From: an uncultured Collinsella sp.
GTDB lineage: Bacteria > Actinomycetota > Coriobacteriia > Coriobacteriales > Coriobacteriaceae
DNA length: 64,000 nt
Assembly: GCA_900541725.1 (NCBI GenBank)
Contig: UQLB01000004.1
Span: 1 to 64,000 of the forward strand
Direction: 5' to 3'
Shown: positions 53,493-62,050 of the stretch, piece after piece
Position numbering within the stretch: position 1 is the stretch's first letter
How the letters are laid out: each line of letters opens with the position of its first letter
The notes under the pieces: generated by a model
What the model saw: only the letters and a program-made list of their open reading frames with translations
The model's database searches: none
Told to the model about the DNA's origin: nothing
Made by a program: the position numbers and the translations under genes

Positions 53493-54755
53493 CTAAGCGC
53501 TGTAACCCATCGCCTGCAGAACAAACATGACGACCGTGAGCACCGTAATCACGCCGATAGTCGCCCACGTGAGCACGTTCCACACGCGGCCGTTGCGGTT
53601 GGCACCCATAATGTGACGGTCGGCTGCGATAACCACCTGGAACACCAGAACCACGGGCAACAGCACACCATTGATGACCTGTGAGGTCATCATAATCTGG
53701 AACAGATCGACGCCGGGCATAAGCACCAGCACGGCAGAGATACCGATGATGGCCGTAATGATGCCGCGATAGACCGGGGCCTCGTCCCAGCTGCGGTCGG
53801 CACCGCGCTCCCAGCCAAATGCCTCGCAGATAGCGCTCGACGTAACGCCCGGCAGCACGCAGGCAGCCAAGAAGCTCGCCGCGACCAGGCCCGAGGCAAA
53901 CAGTACCGTGGACCACTGACCCGCAATAGGCTCCAACGCGCGGGCGGCATCGGCAGCATCGCTAATCTGAATACCCGCCGGGAACAACACCGTACCGGTC
54001 GTGATGATAATAAAGCCGGCAATGACATCGGCGGCAAGCGAGCCGCTCACGGTATCGATGCGCTGCAGCACGATATCGTCCTCGCCCGCGTTCTTATCGA
54101 CCACGTTGTTCTGCGCCAAGAAAATCATCCACGGCGCGATGGTGGTACCGATCGTTGCGACCACGAGCGACACGTAGCTGGGGTCATTTTGAATGTTAGG
54201 CACGACCAGGTCGACCGCGACCTCACCCCAGTTGGGGCCAGCCATAAACGCGGCGACAATATAGGTCACGAACACGCAGCTCACCAGCAGCAGAATCTTC
54301 TCGATGCGCTGGAAGCTGCCCGACATGGTAAGCATCCACACCAGCAGCGCCACCAGCGGCACCGAAATGCTCGCCGGCACGCCAAAGAGGGCAAGGCCGC
54401 TGGCGATGCCCGCAAACTCCGAAATGGTCACAGCCGTGTTGGCGATCAACAGCGCCGCCATAGCAAGTACACTCTTGCGCACGCCAAAGCGCTCGCGAAT
54501 GAGCGATGCCAGGCCCTTGCCCGTGACGCAGCCGCAGCGCGCCGCGGTCTCCTGCGTCACGATGAGCAGCACAGTCATGACGGGAAGCATCCAGAGCATC
54601 TTGTAGCCATAGCTGGCACCCGCGCTGGAATACGTTGCAATGCCGCCGGCGTCATTGCCCGAAAGCGCCGCCAGCAGACCGGGACCCATAGCGCCAAAGA
54701 TGGCCGCGATGGTCAACTTTTGCTTGGTGCCCGACTTTTGCTTGGTATTTTGCAC
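53493..54755 (-). CDS. Nramp-related metal transporter (NRMT-like)
   Basis: 420-residue membrane protein of the Nramp/SLC11 fold, about 11 membrane segments. The TM1 motif DPGN of Mn/Fe transporters is DAGG here (Asp35 kept, Asn lost), and the TM6 MPH motif is replaced by APW, so the Met that favours soft metals is missing. This pattern fits the Nramp-related Mg2+ transporters described from the coriobacterium Eggerthella lenta. GTG at 54755 with TTAGGTGG upstream, 8 bases after the MgtE-like gene, so the two are cotranscribed. Mg2+ as substrate is inference. Confidence 0.88.
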   Translation of the reverse strand: MQNTKQKSGTKQKLTIAAIFGAMGPGLLAALSGNDAGGIATYSSAGASYGYKMLWMLPVMTVLLIVTQETAARCGCVTGKGLASLIRERFGVRKSVLAMAALLIANTAVTISEFAGIASGLALFGVPASISVPLVALLVWMLTMSGSFQRIEKILLLVSCVFVTYIVAAFMAGPNWGEVAVDLVVPNIQNDPSYVSLVVATIGTTIAPWMIFLAQNNVVDKNAGEDDIVLQRIDTVSGSLAADVIAGFIIITTGTVLFPAGIQISDAADAARALEPIAGQWSTVLFASGLVAASFLAACVLPGVTSSAICEAFGWERGADRSWDEAPVYRGIITAIIGISAVLVLMPGVDLFQIMMTSQVINGVLLPVVLVFQVVIAADRHIMGANRNGRVWNVLTWATIGVITVLTVVMFVLQAMGYSA

Positions 54756-54763
54756 GCGACCAC

Positions 54764-56608
54764 CTAACCCATGACCGACATGGTGAGCAGCACCGCAGCG
54801 GCGCAGTACGCTACGCACGAGATCATGACGGCAATAACGTTCATGGCGGTGCCCGACGTGTTGAGGTCATGCTCGTCACGCCAGAACAGCACCATCAGGT
54901 AAATCACGGCGCTCATGTTGCCAACCAGGCAAATGATGGCAGCGATATTAAAGCACCCGGTAAAGAGTTGCTCCTCAAACATGGGCGCATCGGGGAACGC
55001 AGCGGTGCGCACCAGCTGGGCGCACAGATAGGTCACGAGTGACAGAATCAGGCCCATGCCCGTGCTCTGGAAGAAGAACCCCAGATACGGCTTGGGCTCG
55101 TCGTCGTGACCGTCATACTCCAGGAAGTAGTTCTTGACGAACGACACCATACGCGAGGCAGCCAGCAACACGAGCGGCATGGCGCACATGGGGAACACCA
55201 CCAAATGCGCGGAGCCCAGCGCCGTCCCCAGCACCGTTGCCATGATGCACGAGGCGATGCCCCACACGACGACCCAGTACTGACGATGCACGAACCAGCT
55301 GAGCACGTTCGTCGAGTCGTCCGACGCGCTATCGCCCGAGCCGACACCGGCGATCTGCAGGTCCTCCTGATGCTCCTCGGCAATAACGTCCATGGCGTCG
55401 TCGAAGGTCACGATGCCCAGGATATGACGGTTCTCGTCGCAGACAGGGATGGCAACCAGGTCGTACTTGGTCATCTCGTCCGTCACGTCTTCCTGGTCCT
55501 CGTCGGGTGACACGTAGACCAGATCGCGATAGGCGAGCTGGCCCAGCGTGGCGTCGCGGTCGGCCACGATCAGCGTGCGCAGCGAAAGCACGCCCGTCAG
55601 CATGCCGCTCGGGTCCTCGGTATAGACGTAATAGACGCTCTCAAAGTCCTCGTCGAGCTTGCGAATCGCCTCGATGGCGTCGCCGACCGTCGCCGTGGCG
55701 GGCAGCGAGACAAACTCCGAGGTCATGATGCGGCCGGCGGTGTTGTCCTCGTAGCCCAGCAGATTACGAATCGCCTTCTCCTCCTTGACGCCCATCAGGC
55801 GCAGGAGCTTCTCGGCCTTCTCATAATCGAGTTCGTCGATCAGGTCGGCAGCGTCGTCCGGGTCCATCATGGCCAGCATCGACGATGCGTCGGTATCGGA
55901 CAGGCCCTCGAGCATCTCGGTCATAAGCTCGTCGTCATCGAACTCCGAGATGGCCTCGGCGGCCTGGGCAGTATCGAGCTGCGCAAACACCTGCGCACGC
56001 AGGCGCGGGTCGAGCTGCTCGATAATGTCGGCGATGTCGGCAGGGTGCAGCTCGCCGAGCGTCTTGTGCGACACCGAGAGTTGAATGTTCTTGGTCGAGC
56101 GGTCGAGCAGGTCCATGTAGGACCAAGCGATGATGTCCTCACTGAGCGGCTTGCCCAGGTGCTTCATAAAGCCTTCGACGATATGCTCGAGCGCGGGGCT
56201 GATGGCGCGTAGCAGACCGCGGGCACCGACCTCGGCGCCCAGCAGGCGCAGCTGATTTTCGCCCGACATGGAAAACTTGATGTCGTTGACGCGCACGACC
56301 TTCATGCCCTGCGTGTCGACAATCTGCTTGTTGAGCACGTCGCGGGCAAGCAGGAGCTCGGTCGGCTGCAGGTACGAAAAACGGATTTCGGTGGCCGGCG
56401 ACTTAAGGTGTACGCCCGTCTCGTCGATACGGTCGACCCATTTGCGCCAGCTGATCATAAACGGCGTCTTGCCGGGTCCGCGGAACGCGAGCGACGTCAC
56501 GTGCGGAAAAACTTCGCCGGTAGCAATGCCAAAATCGTTCACAACGCCGAGCTTTTCGCCGTCGACGTCCAAGACCGGCAATTTGAGCATCTCACTCAGA
56601 TAATTCAA
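54764..56608 (-). CDS. MgtE-like protein with PRC-barrel, MgtE_N and CBS domains
   Basis: 614-residue protein. Two PRC-barrel-like modules (1-130) precede an MgtE N-domain of helical repeats (LHPADIADIIEQLDPRLRAQVFAQLD; MDPDDAADLIDELDYEKAEKLL), a CBS pair (MTSEFVSLPATATVGDAIEAI; YDLVAIPVCDENRHILGIV) and five or so C-terminal membrane segments that differ from canonical MgtE. It probably senses cytoplasmic Mg2+ and acts with the following Nramp-related gene. Start TTG 56608 has GGGGAG upstream; ATG 56590 is an alternative, one base after the stop of a small upstream ORF. Confidence 0.87.
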   Translation of the reverse strand: MNYLSEMLKLPVLDVDGEKLGVVNDFGIATGEVFPHVTSLAFRGPGKTPFMISWRKWVDRIDETGVHLKSPATEIRFSYLQPTELLLARDVLNKQIVDTQGMKVVRVNDIKFSMSGENQLRLLGAEVGARGLLRAISPALEHIVEGFMKHLGKPLSEDIIAWSYMDLLDRSTKNIQLSVSHKTLGELHPADIADIIEQLDPRLRAQVFAQLDTAQAAEAISEFDDDELMTEMLEGLSDTDASSMLAMMDPDDAADLIDELDYEKAEKLLRLMGVKEEKAIRNLLGYEDNTAGRIMTSEFVSLPATATVGDAIEAIRKLDEDFESVYYVYTEDPSGMLTGVLSLRTLIVADRDATLGQLAYRDLVYVSPDEDQEDVTDEMTKYDLVAIPVCDENRHILGIVTFDDAMDVIAEEHQEDLQIAGVGSGDSASDDSTNVLSWFVHRQYWVVVWGIASCIMATVLGTALGSAHLVVFPMCAMPLVLLAASRMVSFVKNYFLEYDGHDDEPKPYLGFFFQSTGMGLILSLVTYLCAQLVRTAAFPDAPMFEEQLFTGCFNIAAIICLVGNMSAVIYLMVLFWRDEHDLNTSGTAMNVIAVMISCVAYCAAAVLLTMSVMG

Positions 56609-56624
56609 TGGTGCTCCCCATCAT
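56592..56624 (-). CDS. Candidate 10-residue upstream ORF overlapping the MgtE-like start
   Basis: ATG ATG with the strong site GGAGGA upstream; peptide MMGSTIELSE, stop TGA at 56594-56592. One base later comes an ATG in the MgtE-like frame (56590). This could couple translation or regulate it. It is too short to prove by coding statistics. Confidence 0.3.
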   Translation of the reverse strand: MMGSTIELSE

Positions 56625-56631
56625 TATTCCT

Positions 56632-56748
56632 CCGGACGCGGCCGCGCGTGCGGCGTCCGGGGGCTTCTGGATATGTATACGCATGCGCGGGCGGCACGCC
56701 GCTCGACGCTTACACCCCGTGCATGCGCAAAAAGCACCTGCATGGGGT
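56632..56748 (-). promoter_or_regulatory. Structured leader of the MgtE-like gene
   Basis: Two strong hairpins: ACCCC-TGCA-containing stem 56714-56748 with a T5 loop on the minus strand, and CCGGACGC/GCGTCCGG at 56632-56660, whose base touches GGAGGA. I do not see the conserved M-box or yybP-ykoY signatures. The rest of 56749-56900 shows nothing further. Confidence 0.5.
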
Positions 56749-56900
56749 CATCGACTGTATGGTCGAGGTTTGGATTTCACCTGTAACCTTTCTCTTGACC
56801 CTCATTAACCGCAGTAACTATAGCATCAGCATCGCCCCGCGGCATCGAATTTATGCGCTGCACATTGCAGGCATACCAAACGCTGACGCATCCGTGACAT

Positions 56901-56927
56901 AGTCATTGGGGACGTTCTTAAATGACT
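56901..56927. repeat. Family G hairpin, inverted copy
   Basis: AGTCATT-GGGGACGTTCTTA-AATGACT, the reverse of the hairpin at 7283-7310. Confidence 0.75.
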
Positions 56928-56936
56928 ACCCAATAA

Positions 56937-58343
56937 CTACTCTGTGGTGTCGTCGTCCTCGGCAAGTTGGGGGAACACGGCGTCCTTGGGCATGGTGGCC
57001 TTCGTCAGCGAGGTGAGCTTTTTGCTCAGCGACGTGTCCGTCTTGACCAGGTCGCTGAGCGTCACGATCTTGTAGCCGTCGGCAATGAGGCCGTCGATAA
57101 TCTGCGGCAGCGCCTCGAGCGTCTGCTCGGCGCATTCGTCTCTATCGGTGAGCAGCACGATATTGCCCGGCGTCACCGAATCGAGCACCGTCGAGACCTG
57201 CTCGTCGGCACCGTTGAGCAGCCAGTCGCCCGAGTCGATATTCCACGAGACCACGGCGGAGACCAGGTCCATCGCATCAATCCAGTTTTGCTCGTCAAAG
57301 GCAGCGTAGGGAGCACGCAGCAGCATCGTCTTCACGCCGGTCGCCGACTTAATCGCATCGGTGCCTTTCGTGATCTGTTCGCGTACCGCCTCACGGTCCT
57401 GACCCTTGAGCAAATCGTCGCTGTAGCTGTTGGATCCGATCTCGCACCCGGCATCGACAATCGCCTTGGCCGTGGCAGGCGAGGCCTCGGCCGCATCGCC
57501 CGAAAGGAAGAACGTCGCGGTGACGCCCTTTTCCTTGAGCACCTGCAAGATCTGTTTGGTGGCGCCGCTCGGACCCTCGTCAAACGTCAGCGCCACGTAT
57601 TTTTCGTTACCCTTGGGCGCCACGCTGGCGCACGCAACGACGCAATCGGTGGCGGGCACAACCTCGCCGCGGTCCTGCGTCTTGCCCGACTGCTCACCAA
57701 CCCACACCTCGGAGCGGCCCTGGACACCCCACGTCTGCACATACTCGATAGCGCCCGTGCCCTCGACCTTGAGCTTTGGCTCGATAACCGTAGCCTGAAC
57801 CTCGTGCTTCTCGTAGGTGTTACGGCCATCCTTGACCGTCACCTTCTCGCCGCCCTCAAGTTCGCGGCTATCCCATTTGCCCTGCTTCACGCGCTTGCCG
57901 TCGACCTTCACCGACAGCTTTTCGCCCCCATGGCGCTTGAGCACGCTGTCATCGACGGCCAGCAGGTCGCCTGCGTCGTAGATGTCAGTCAACTCCTGGT
58001 CGTCGATGAGATTTTGCAGCGTAGAGCCGACGCGCACCGCAGTCTCCTGGCCATTGAGGACGACATCCACGCTGCGGTTGACGTAGCCCACGACGGCAGC
58101 GATAAACAACACGAGCGCACAACCCACGGCAATAAGCGCATAGGGCAGGCGAGACGAACGACGGGGCGTGCGGCTGTTGCCGATGCGAGCGCTGCGGTCG
58201 CTAAAGCCGCGGCTATGGTTGAGATACATCGCGCCGGGCTTACGGTGACGCTTGCGCTGACCGCTGGGCAGCTGCCCCAGGTCGCGGCGCGCCGTCGGAC
58301 GCGCACCCGAGCGCCTGTTTAAGTTAGATCCGTTTTGACGCAT
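56937..58343 (-). CDS. Polysaccharide deacetylase-like protein with degenerate active site
   Basis: 468-residue cell-surface protein: basic N-terminal cytoplasmic tail, one membrane anchor (about residues 68-88), a ubiquitin-like YabE/G5-type region (VDVVLNGQETAVRVGS) and a C-terminal NodB domain. NodB motif 1 is TFDEGPS rather than TFDDGPS, and motif 2, normally Hxx(H/x)xH, reads NSYSDD with both zinc His missing; motif 3 is RAPY instead of RPPY. It is probably not a zinc deacetylase and may bind glycans. Ends in an acidic tail. ATG 58343 after GGGGGAGGG. Confidence 0.87.
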   Translation of the reverse strand: MRQNGSNLNRRSGARPTARRDLGQLPSGQRKRHRKPGAMYLNHSRGFSDRSARIGNSRTPRRSSRLPYALIAVGCALVLFIAAVVGYVNRSVDVVLNGQETAVRVGSTLQNLIDDQELTDIYDAGDLLAVDDSVLKRHGGEKLSVKVDGKRVKQGKWDSRELEGGEKVTVKDGRNTYEKHEVQATVIEPKLKVEGTGAIEYVQTWGVQGRSEVWVGEQSGKTQDRGEVVPATDCVVACASVAPKGNEKYVALTFDEGPSGATKQILQVLKEKGVTATFFLSGDAAEASPATAKAIVDAGCEIGSNSYSDDLLKGQDREAVREQITKGTDAIKSATGVKTMLLRAPYAAFDEQNWIDAMDLVSAVVSWNIDSGDWLLNGADEQVSTVLDSVTPGNIVLLTDRDECAEQTLEALPQIIDGLIADGYKIVTLSDLVKTDTSLSKKLTSLTKATMPKDAVFPQLAEDDDTTE

Positions 58344-58365
58344 GTGCCCTCCCCCATAAACGCAG

Positions 58366-58393
58366 CAAGCCGGAGCAACAGGTCTCCGGCTTG
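58366..58393. terminator. Hairpin downstream of the PRC-barrel gene
   Basis: CAAGCCGGAG (58366-58375) with CTCCGGCTTG (58384-58393), between the PRC-barrel gene stop and the start of the deacetylase-like gene. The T tail is weak. Confidence 0.6.
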
Positions 58394-58415
58394 TCTCCCG
58401 TCATTTGGTACGTCG

Positions 58416-59171
58416 CTATTTGCTAGCTTTCGACGAGCCCCCGCTCGCCTTTTGATATTCGTCCTTAAAGGCCTTGAACATACCGCGCGTCTTGCCGAGC
58501 TGCTTGCCCAGCGCGCGGCTGCCCTTGTCCACGGCGACCGAACCCTTGTCATCGAGCACCTTGGCGCCCTTCTTGACCTTATCGCCCACCGCGACGCTTA
58601 CCTCGGCAGCCTTTGCAGCGGCACCGCCCGAATACCCGAGCGACTTGACCTCGTCCGAAACGATCATCGCGCCGTCCGCATAGCCGCGCAGCATCGTCGG
58701 CGGCATCTGCGTGTCGCCCACCAGCACACTCGAAGCAGCACCAGCGGTCACGTAGAACGTCTGCACGACACCCGAACGCGGCTTGAACTCCACATCCGAG
58801 CAATAGCCCACGACATCGCCCGACTCCGTGCGCACGTCCATGCCAACCCAGATAATGCAATCGTCCAGGTTGATGTCGAGGCGCTTGGCCGCAGCGGCAT
58901 CGTAGGTGCCCTTGACGTCGTCAACCGCGATGGCGCCCTCGTAGACGCCAATGGCATCGAGCGCCACAAATCGGTCAGGGCGCTCGATCATGCCCGCGAT
59001 ATCGGACTGGCGAACCATAAAGCCCACCACGCGCGTGCCGCCCGGGGTAAAGACCGGAAAGTGAATCTTGCCGAGCTTTTTAGGGCTGCGCGGCGTGCCG
59101 TCTTTTTTGGTGCGCTTATCCTCGGTAGGCTTGCGATAGATCTTGGCGCCGACAAAATCCCCGGCGCGCAT
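58416..59171 (-). CDS. PRC-barrel domain protein
   Basis: 251-residue soluble protein with two PRC-barrel-like beta modules (GKIHFPVFTPGGTRVVGFMV at about 34-54; DVRTESGDVVGYCSDVEFKP at about 112-132) and a Lys/Ala-rich helical C-terminus. PRC barrels bind protein partners in photosynthesis, ribosome assembly or envelope processes; the role here is unknown. Its ATG overlaps the stop of the YtxH gene (shared base at 59171), so the two are coupled. Confidence 0.83.
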   Translation of the reverse strand: MRAGDFVGAKIYRKPTEDKRTKKDGTPRSPKKLGKIHFPVFTPGGTRVVGFMVRQSDIAGMIERPDRFVALDAIGVYEGAIAVDDVKGTYDAAAAKRLDINLDDCIIWVGMDVRTESGDVVGYCSDVEFKPRSGVVQTFYVTAGAASSVLVGDTQMPPTMLRGYADGAMIVSDEVKSLGYSGGAAAKAAEVSVAVGDKVKKGAKVLDDKGSVAVDKGSRALGKQLGKTRGMFKAFKDEYQKASGGSSKASK

Positions 59172-59560
59172 TATGCCTCGGTCGAAGGCTCCGCGGCCTC
59201 GGTGTCGGCCTCGACGGCGTTCTCGACCACGACATCGGCAGCGGGCGTCACGTTACCGCCCGAGATGGCGTCGTTGAGCTGCTCGCGCAGCTGGTCCATG
59301 CGCTCGCGGGCAAGGTCAACCTTGGCACGCAGGTCATCGGTCTTGGCGTCGACCATCGGGCCAAAATCGTTGACCGCGGCGCGGGCCTCCTCGGCACCGT
59401 GCTCGTAGGTGTCGCGCATGTTATCCCAGGCGTCGTTGGCGATATCGGCAGCCATGGCGCGGGTCTCGGCGCCCGAGCGCGGAGCCAGGGCGACGCCGAT
59501 GATGGCGCCGGCGGCAGCACCGAAGAGCGCACCCGAGATAAAGTTGAAAGTCTTACCCAT
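59171..59560 (-). CDS. YtxH-domain protein
   Basis: 129-residue protein with a single N-terminal glycine-rich membrane segment (FISGALFGAAAGAIIGVALAP, ending in the typical RSGAETR) and a long helix (DLRAKVDLARERMDQLREQLND), as in YtxH/general-stress proteins of Gram-positives. I chose ATG 59560 (MGKTF) because the AGGA site is too close to the first ATG at 59566. Cotranscribed with the PRC-barrel gene; probably an envelope-stress or scaffolding protein. Confidence 0.85.
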   Translation of the reverse strand: MGKTFNFISGALFGAAAGAIIGVALAPRSGAETRAMAADIANDAWDNMRDTYEHGAEEARAAVNDFGPMVDAKTDDLRAKVDLARERMDQLREQLNDAISGGNVTPAADVVVENAVEADTEAAEPSTEA

Positions 59561-59696
59561 GTTCATTCCTCTCCTGCGGGCACCTCGGCGCCCACCGTTT
59601 GAATGCTGTCCATTATACCCGCAGCACAGCGCTTGCCGTCTTGCTCATCTGCGTACGGTAAAGGCGCAGGTACATGATGGTGATAAGCGAGTGAGC

Positions 59697-60542
59697 CTAC
59701 TCCTGCGGCACGGCCGGCATGGCCACCGTGGCGGCCGGGTCTTCGCCGGCGCCGTCAACGAGCGGCAGCGTTCCCTCGTGCGCGGGGGCAACCGGAGCCG
59801 TCGCCGCGCCACCGTAGACGGCAGCGGGGGCCTCGTGGCTCTCAGCGGTCGCGCCCTCGGTATCGATTGCCTCCTGCGGCTCGTCGTCAAAGTTCGGGAC
59901 GCCCTGGGGCTCCGCGGACTCGGGCTCGGAAGCCGCCTCGGCAGGCGCCTCGTCGACAGGATCGACGGCAGCCACGGCAGGCGCCTCGCCCTCGGTCGCG
60001 TCCCCGGCCTCGTCCTCGGCGTTCGCGGCGGCGACGGCCTCGTGCGGATCCTTGCCCTCGGCCTCGGCACGCATGCCCAGCACCAGGTTGCGCAGGCCCG
60101 CGACCGTACCGTCCACATCGGGAGCGGGCTGGTCGGCATGCAGATAGGCCCAATCCATCATAAAGGTCGCCGAAGACAGCGCGCCGATGGCCAGCGCGTC
60201 GTCGGGACACGAAAGCTCGACCTCAAAGACACGCTCATCGTGCTCGCTCACACGAGTGCGGCCGCACGAAATGCTGCCGGCAAGCCCGGTCTCGTTCATG
60301 AGCTCGACCGTCACGTGCTCCAGCAGATGGCAAAGCTCGGTCTGGCCCATGCAGTCCTGGAACTCGCGACCGGAATCGCCCAGGCACAGATGCTTGGCAA
60401 TCGCGGGCACCAGGTAGTACACGCGCGCCGTGGCTTCGATGTCCTCCGAGGTCATGAGCGGCATGCCGGGGTTCACCAGCACATGCGCGCAGATCTTGTC
60501 CTCGCTGACGGTGACCTTAAGGATGTTGAACAGGCCTGCCAT
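59697..60542 (-). CDS. Protein with cyanophycin-synthetase N-domain-like fold and acidic tail
   Basis: 281-residue protein. The first 150 residues contain LCHLLEHVTVELMNETG, SCGRTRV and VFEVELSCPDDALAIGAL, a pattern that resembles the N-terminal domain of cyanophycin synthetase (HLIEHVALEL, GRTR, FEYED). The ATP-grasp and ligase domains of that enzyme are absent. The remaining 130 residues are a disordered Ala/Glu/Pro tail. ATG at 60542. It follows the CorC-family gene by 24 bases and may be cotranscribed. Role unknown. Confidence 0.75.
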   Translation of the reverse strand: MAGLFNILKVTVSEDKICAHVLVNPGMPLMTSEDIEATARVYYLVPAIAKHLCLGDSGREFQDCMGQTELCHLLEHVTVELMNETGLAGSISCGRTRVSEHDERVFEVELSCPDDALAIGALSSATFMMDWAYLHADQPAPDVDGTVAGLRNLVLGMRAEAEGKDPHEAVAAANAEDEAGDATEGEAPAVAAVDPVDEAPAEAASEPESAEPQGVPNFDDEPQEAIDTEGATAESHEAPAAVYGGAATAPVAPAHEGTLPLVDGAGEDPAATVAMPAVPQE

Positions 60543-60566
60543 AACTCTCCCCTACTCTTCCTTGCC

Positions 60567-61940
60567 CTACTCGTCGCCGTCGTGCGGGTCCGCAGAGCCC
60601 GCACCCGACACCGTCGGCTTATCTGCCGAGGGCTCGGAATCCTTCTTATCGGTTTCGGCCGGAGCGATCACGCGAATGAGCGAGATGCGCTGGCCACGCA
60701 TCGACTGCACCTTAAACTTGTACCCCGCGACCTCAAACACCTCTCCGATGTCGGGTACCGAGTCGCAAAGCTCCAAAATCCAGCCGGCGATGGTCTCATA
60801 ATCATCGCTTTCCTCGAGCGGCCAACCAAGCTCAATCGCGTCATCGCACGAAAAACGCCCATCGACGAGCCACTCGCGGCGCGAAAGGCGCGTGAGGTAC
60901 TTGTTGTCGGGGTCGAACTCGTCCTCGATCTCGCCCACGATCTCCTCGACGATGTCCTCGATGGTGATGATGCCGGCCGTGCCACCGTACTCGTCCACGA
61001 CCACTACGATCTGGTCGTGCGAGGTCTGCATCTCGGACAGCAACGGCAGGATGTCCTTGGTGTCGGGCACAAAGGTGGCGTCGCGCAAAAAGTCGGCGAT
61101 GGGCTGGTCGCCCTTGCCGTCGAGCGAAGGCTGGATCAGGTCCTTGATGTGCGCGATGCCGGCGACGTTGTCGGGATCCTCGTGATAGACGGGGATGCGG
61201 CTAAAGCCGGTCTGGCGCATGGTGGACAGCACGTCGGCGACCGTCTCGTCGTCCTCGCACATGGTAGTGTCCACGCGCGGCACCATGACCTCGCGGGCAA
61301 CGGTGTCGCCCAGGTCGAAGATCTCGTGGATCATGCGCTTTTCCTCGTCGAGCAGGTCGTCCTGCTCCGAGACCATGTACTTGATCTCCTCCTCCGAGAC
61401 GTTCTGGCGGTCGTCGGCGCTCTTGATGCGCAGGATGCGGGCCAGGCCATCGGAGCAGGCGCCGGTCAGCCACACGAGCGGGTGGGCGATCTTTTGGAAA
61501 AACGACAGCGGGCCCACGACCTGCTTGGATACGCCCTCGGCGTTGGCCAGTCCAATGCGCTTGGGAACCAGCTCGCCGATCACGATAGACACGAAGGCGA
61601 CCGCGACGGTGATGATAACCGGCGCCAGGCCACGCGCGATGGCGGAGAGCGGCGCGATGCCAAAGCTCGTGAGCCATGTGGCAAGCGGGTCGGACAGGCT
61701 CGTCGAGGCGACGGCAGACGAGGCAAAGCCCACGAGCGTGATGGCGACCTGGATGGTGGCGAGCAGCTGGTCGGAATCGGCGGCCAGCTTAATGGCGCGC
61801 TCGGCGCGCTTGTCGCCCTCCTCGGCCTCGTGCTCCAGCACGGCGCGCTTAGCCGTGGTGAGCGCCATCTCGGACATGGAGAAGTAGCCGTTGATGAGGG
61901 TCAAAACGAGGGTGGTGATAAGGGAGATGGTTATGTCCAT
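60567..61940 (-). CDS. CNNM/CorC-HlyC family transporter-like protein
   Basis: 457-residue membrane protein: DUF21/CNNM domain with three or four membrane segments (TLVLTLINGYFSMSEMALTTAKRAVLEHEA), a CBS pair (VMVPRVDTTMCEDDETVADVL; DQIVVVVDEYGGTAGIITIEDIVEEIVGEI), and a C-terminal CorC_HlyC domain, ending in an acidic tail. Relatives handle Mg2+ or Co2+ efflux; some are annotated hemolysins without proof. It adds to the Mg2+-related genes of this window. Confidence 0.93.
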   Translation of the reverse strand: MDITISLITTLVLTLINGYFSMSEMALTTAKRAVLEHEAEEGDKRAERAIKLAADSDQLLATIQVAITLVGFASSAVASTSLSDPLATWLTSFGIAPLSAIARGLAPVIITVAVAFVSIVIGELVPKRIGLANAEGVSKQVVGPLSFFQKIAHPLVWLTGACSDGLARILRIKSADDRQNVSEEEIKYMVSEQDDLLDEEKRMIHEIFDLGDTVAREVMVPRVDTTMCEDDETVADVLSTMRQTGFSRIPVYHEDPDNVAGIAHIKDLIQPSLDGKGDQPIADFLRDATFVPDTKDILPLLSEMQTSHDQIVVVVDEYGGTAGIITIEDIVEEIVGEIEDEFDPDNKYLTRLSRREWLVDGRFSCDDAIELGWPLEESDDYETIAGWILELCDSVPDIGEVFEVAGYKFKVQSMRGQRISLIRVIAPAETDKKDSEPSADKPTVSGAGSADPHDGDE

Positions 61941-62050
61941 CGGGAGTTTCTCGAACCTCCAAGATTCGGGACGTTAGGGTAAAACGTTGATGACAGATAC
62001 AGCAATTGCACTGGCGCCCAAACGAGGACGCGGACGCGCAGGCATGGTCG

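Noticed and set aside
56600..56900. M-box or yybP-ykoY riboswitch before the MgtE-like gene
   Set aside because: Hairpins are present, but the conserved core sequences of those riboswitches were not found.
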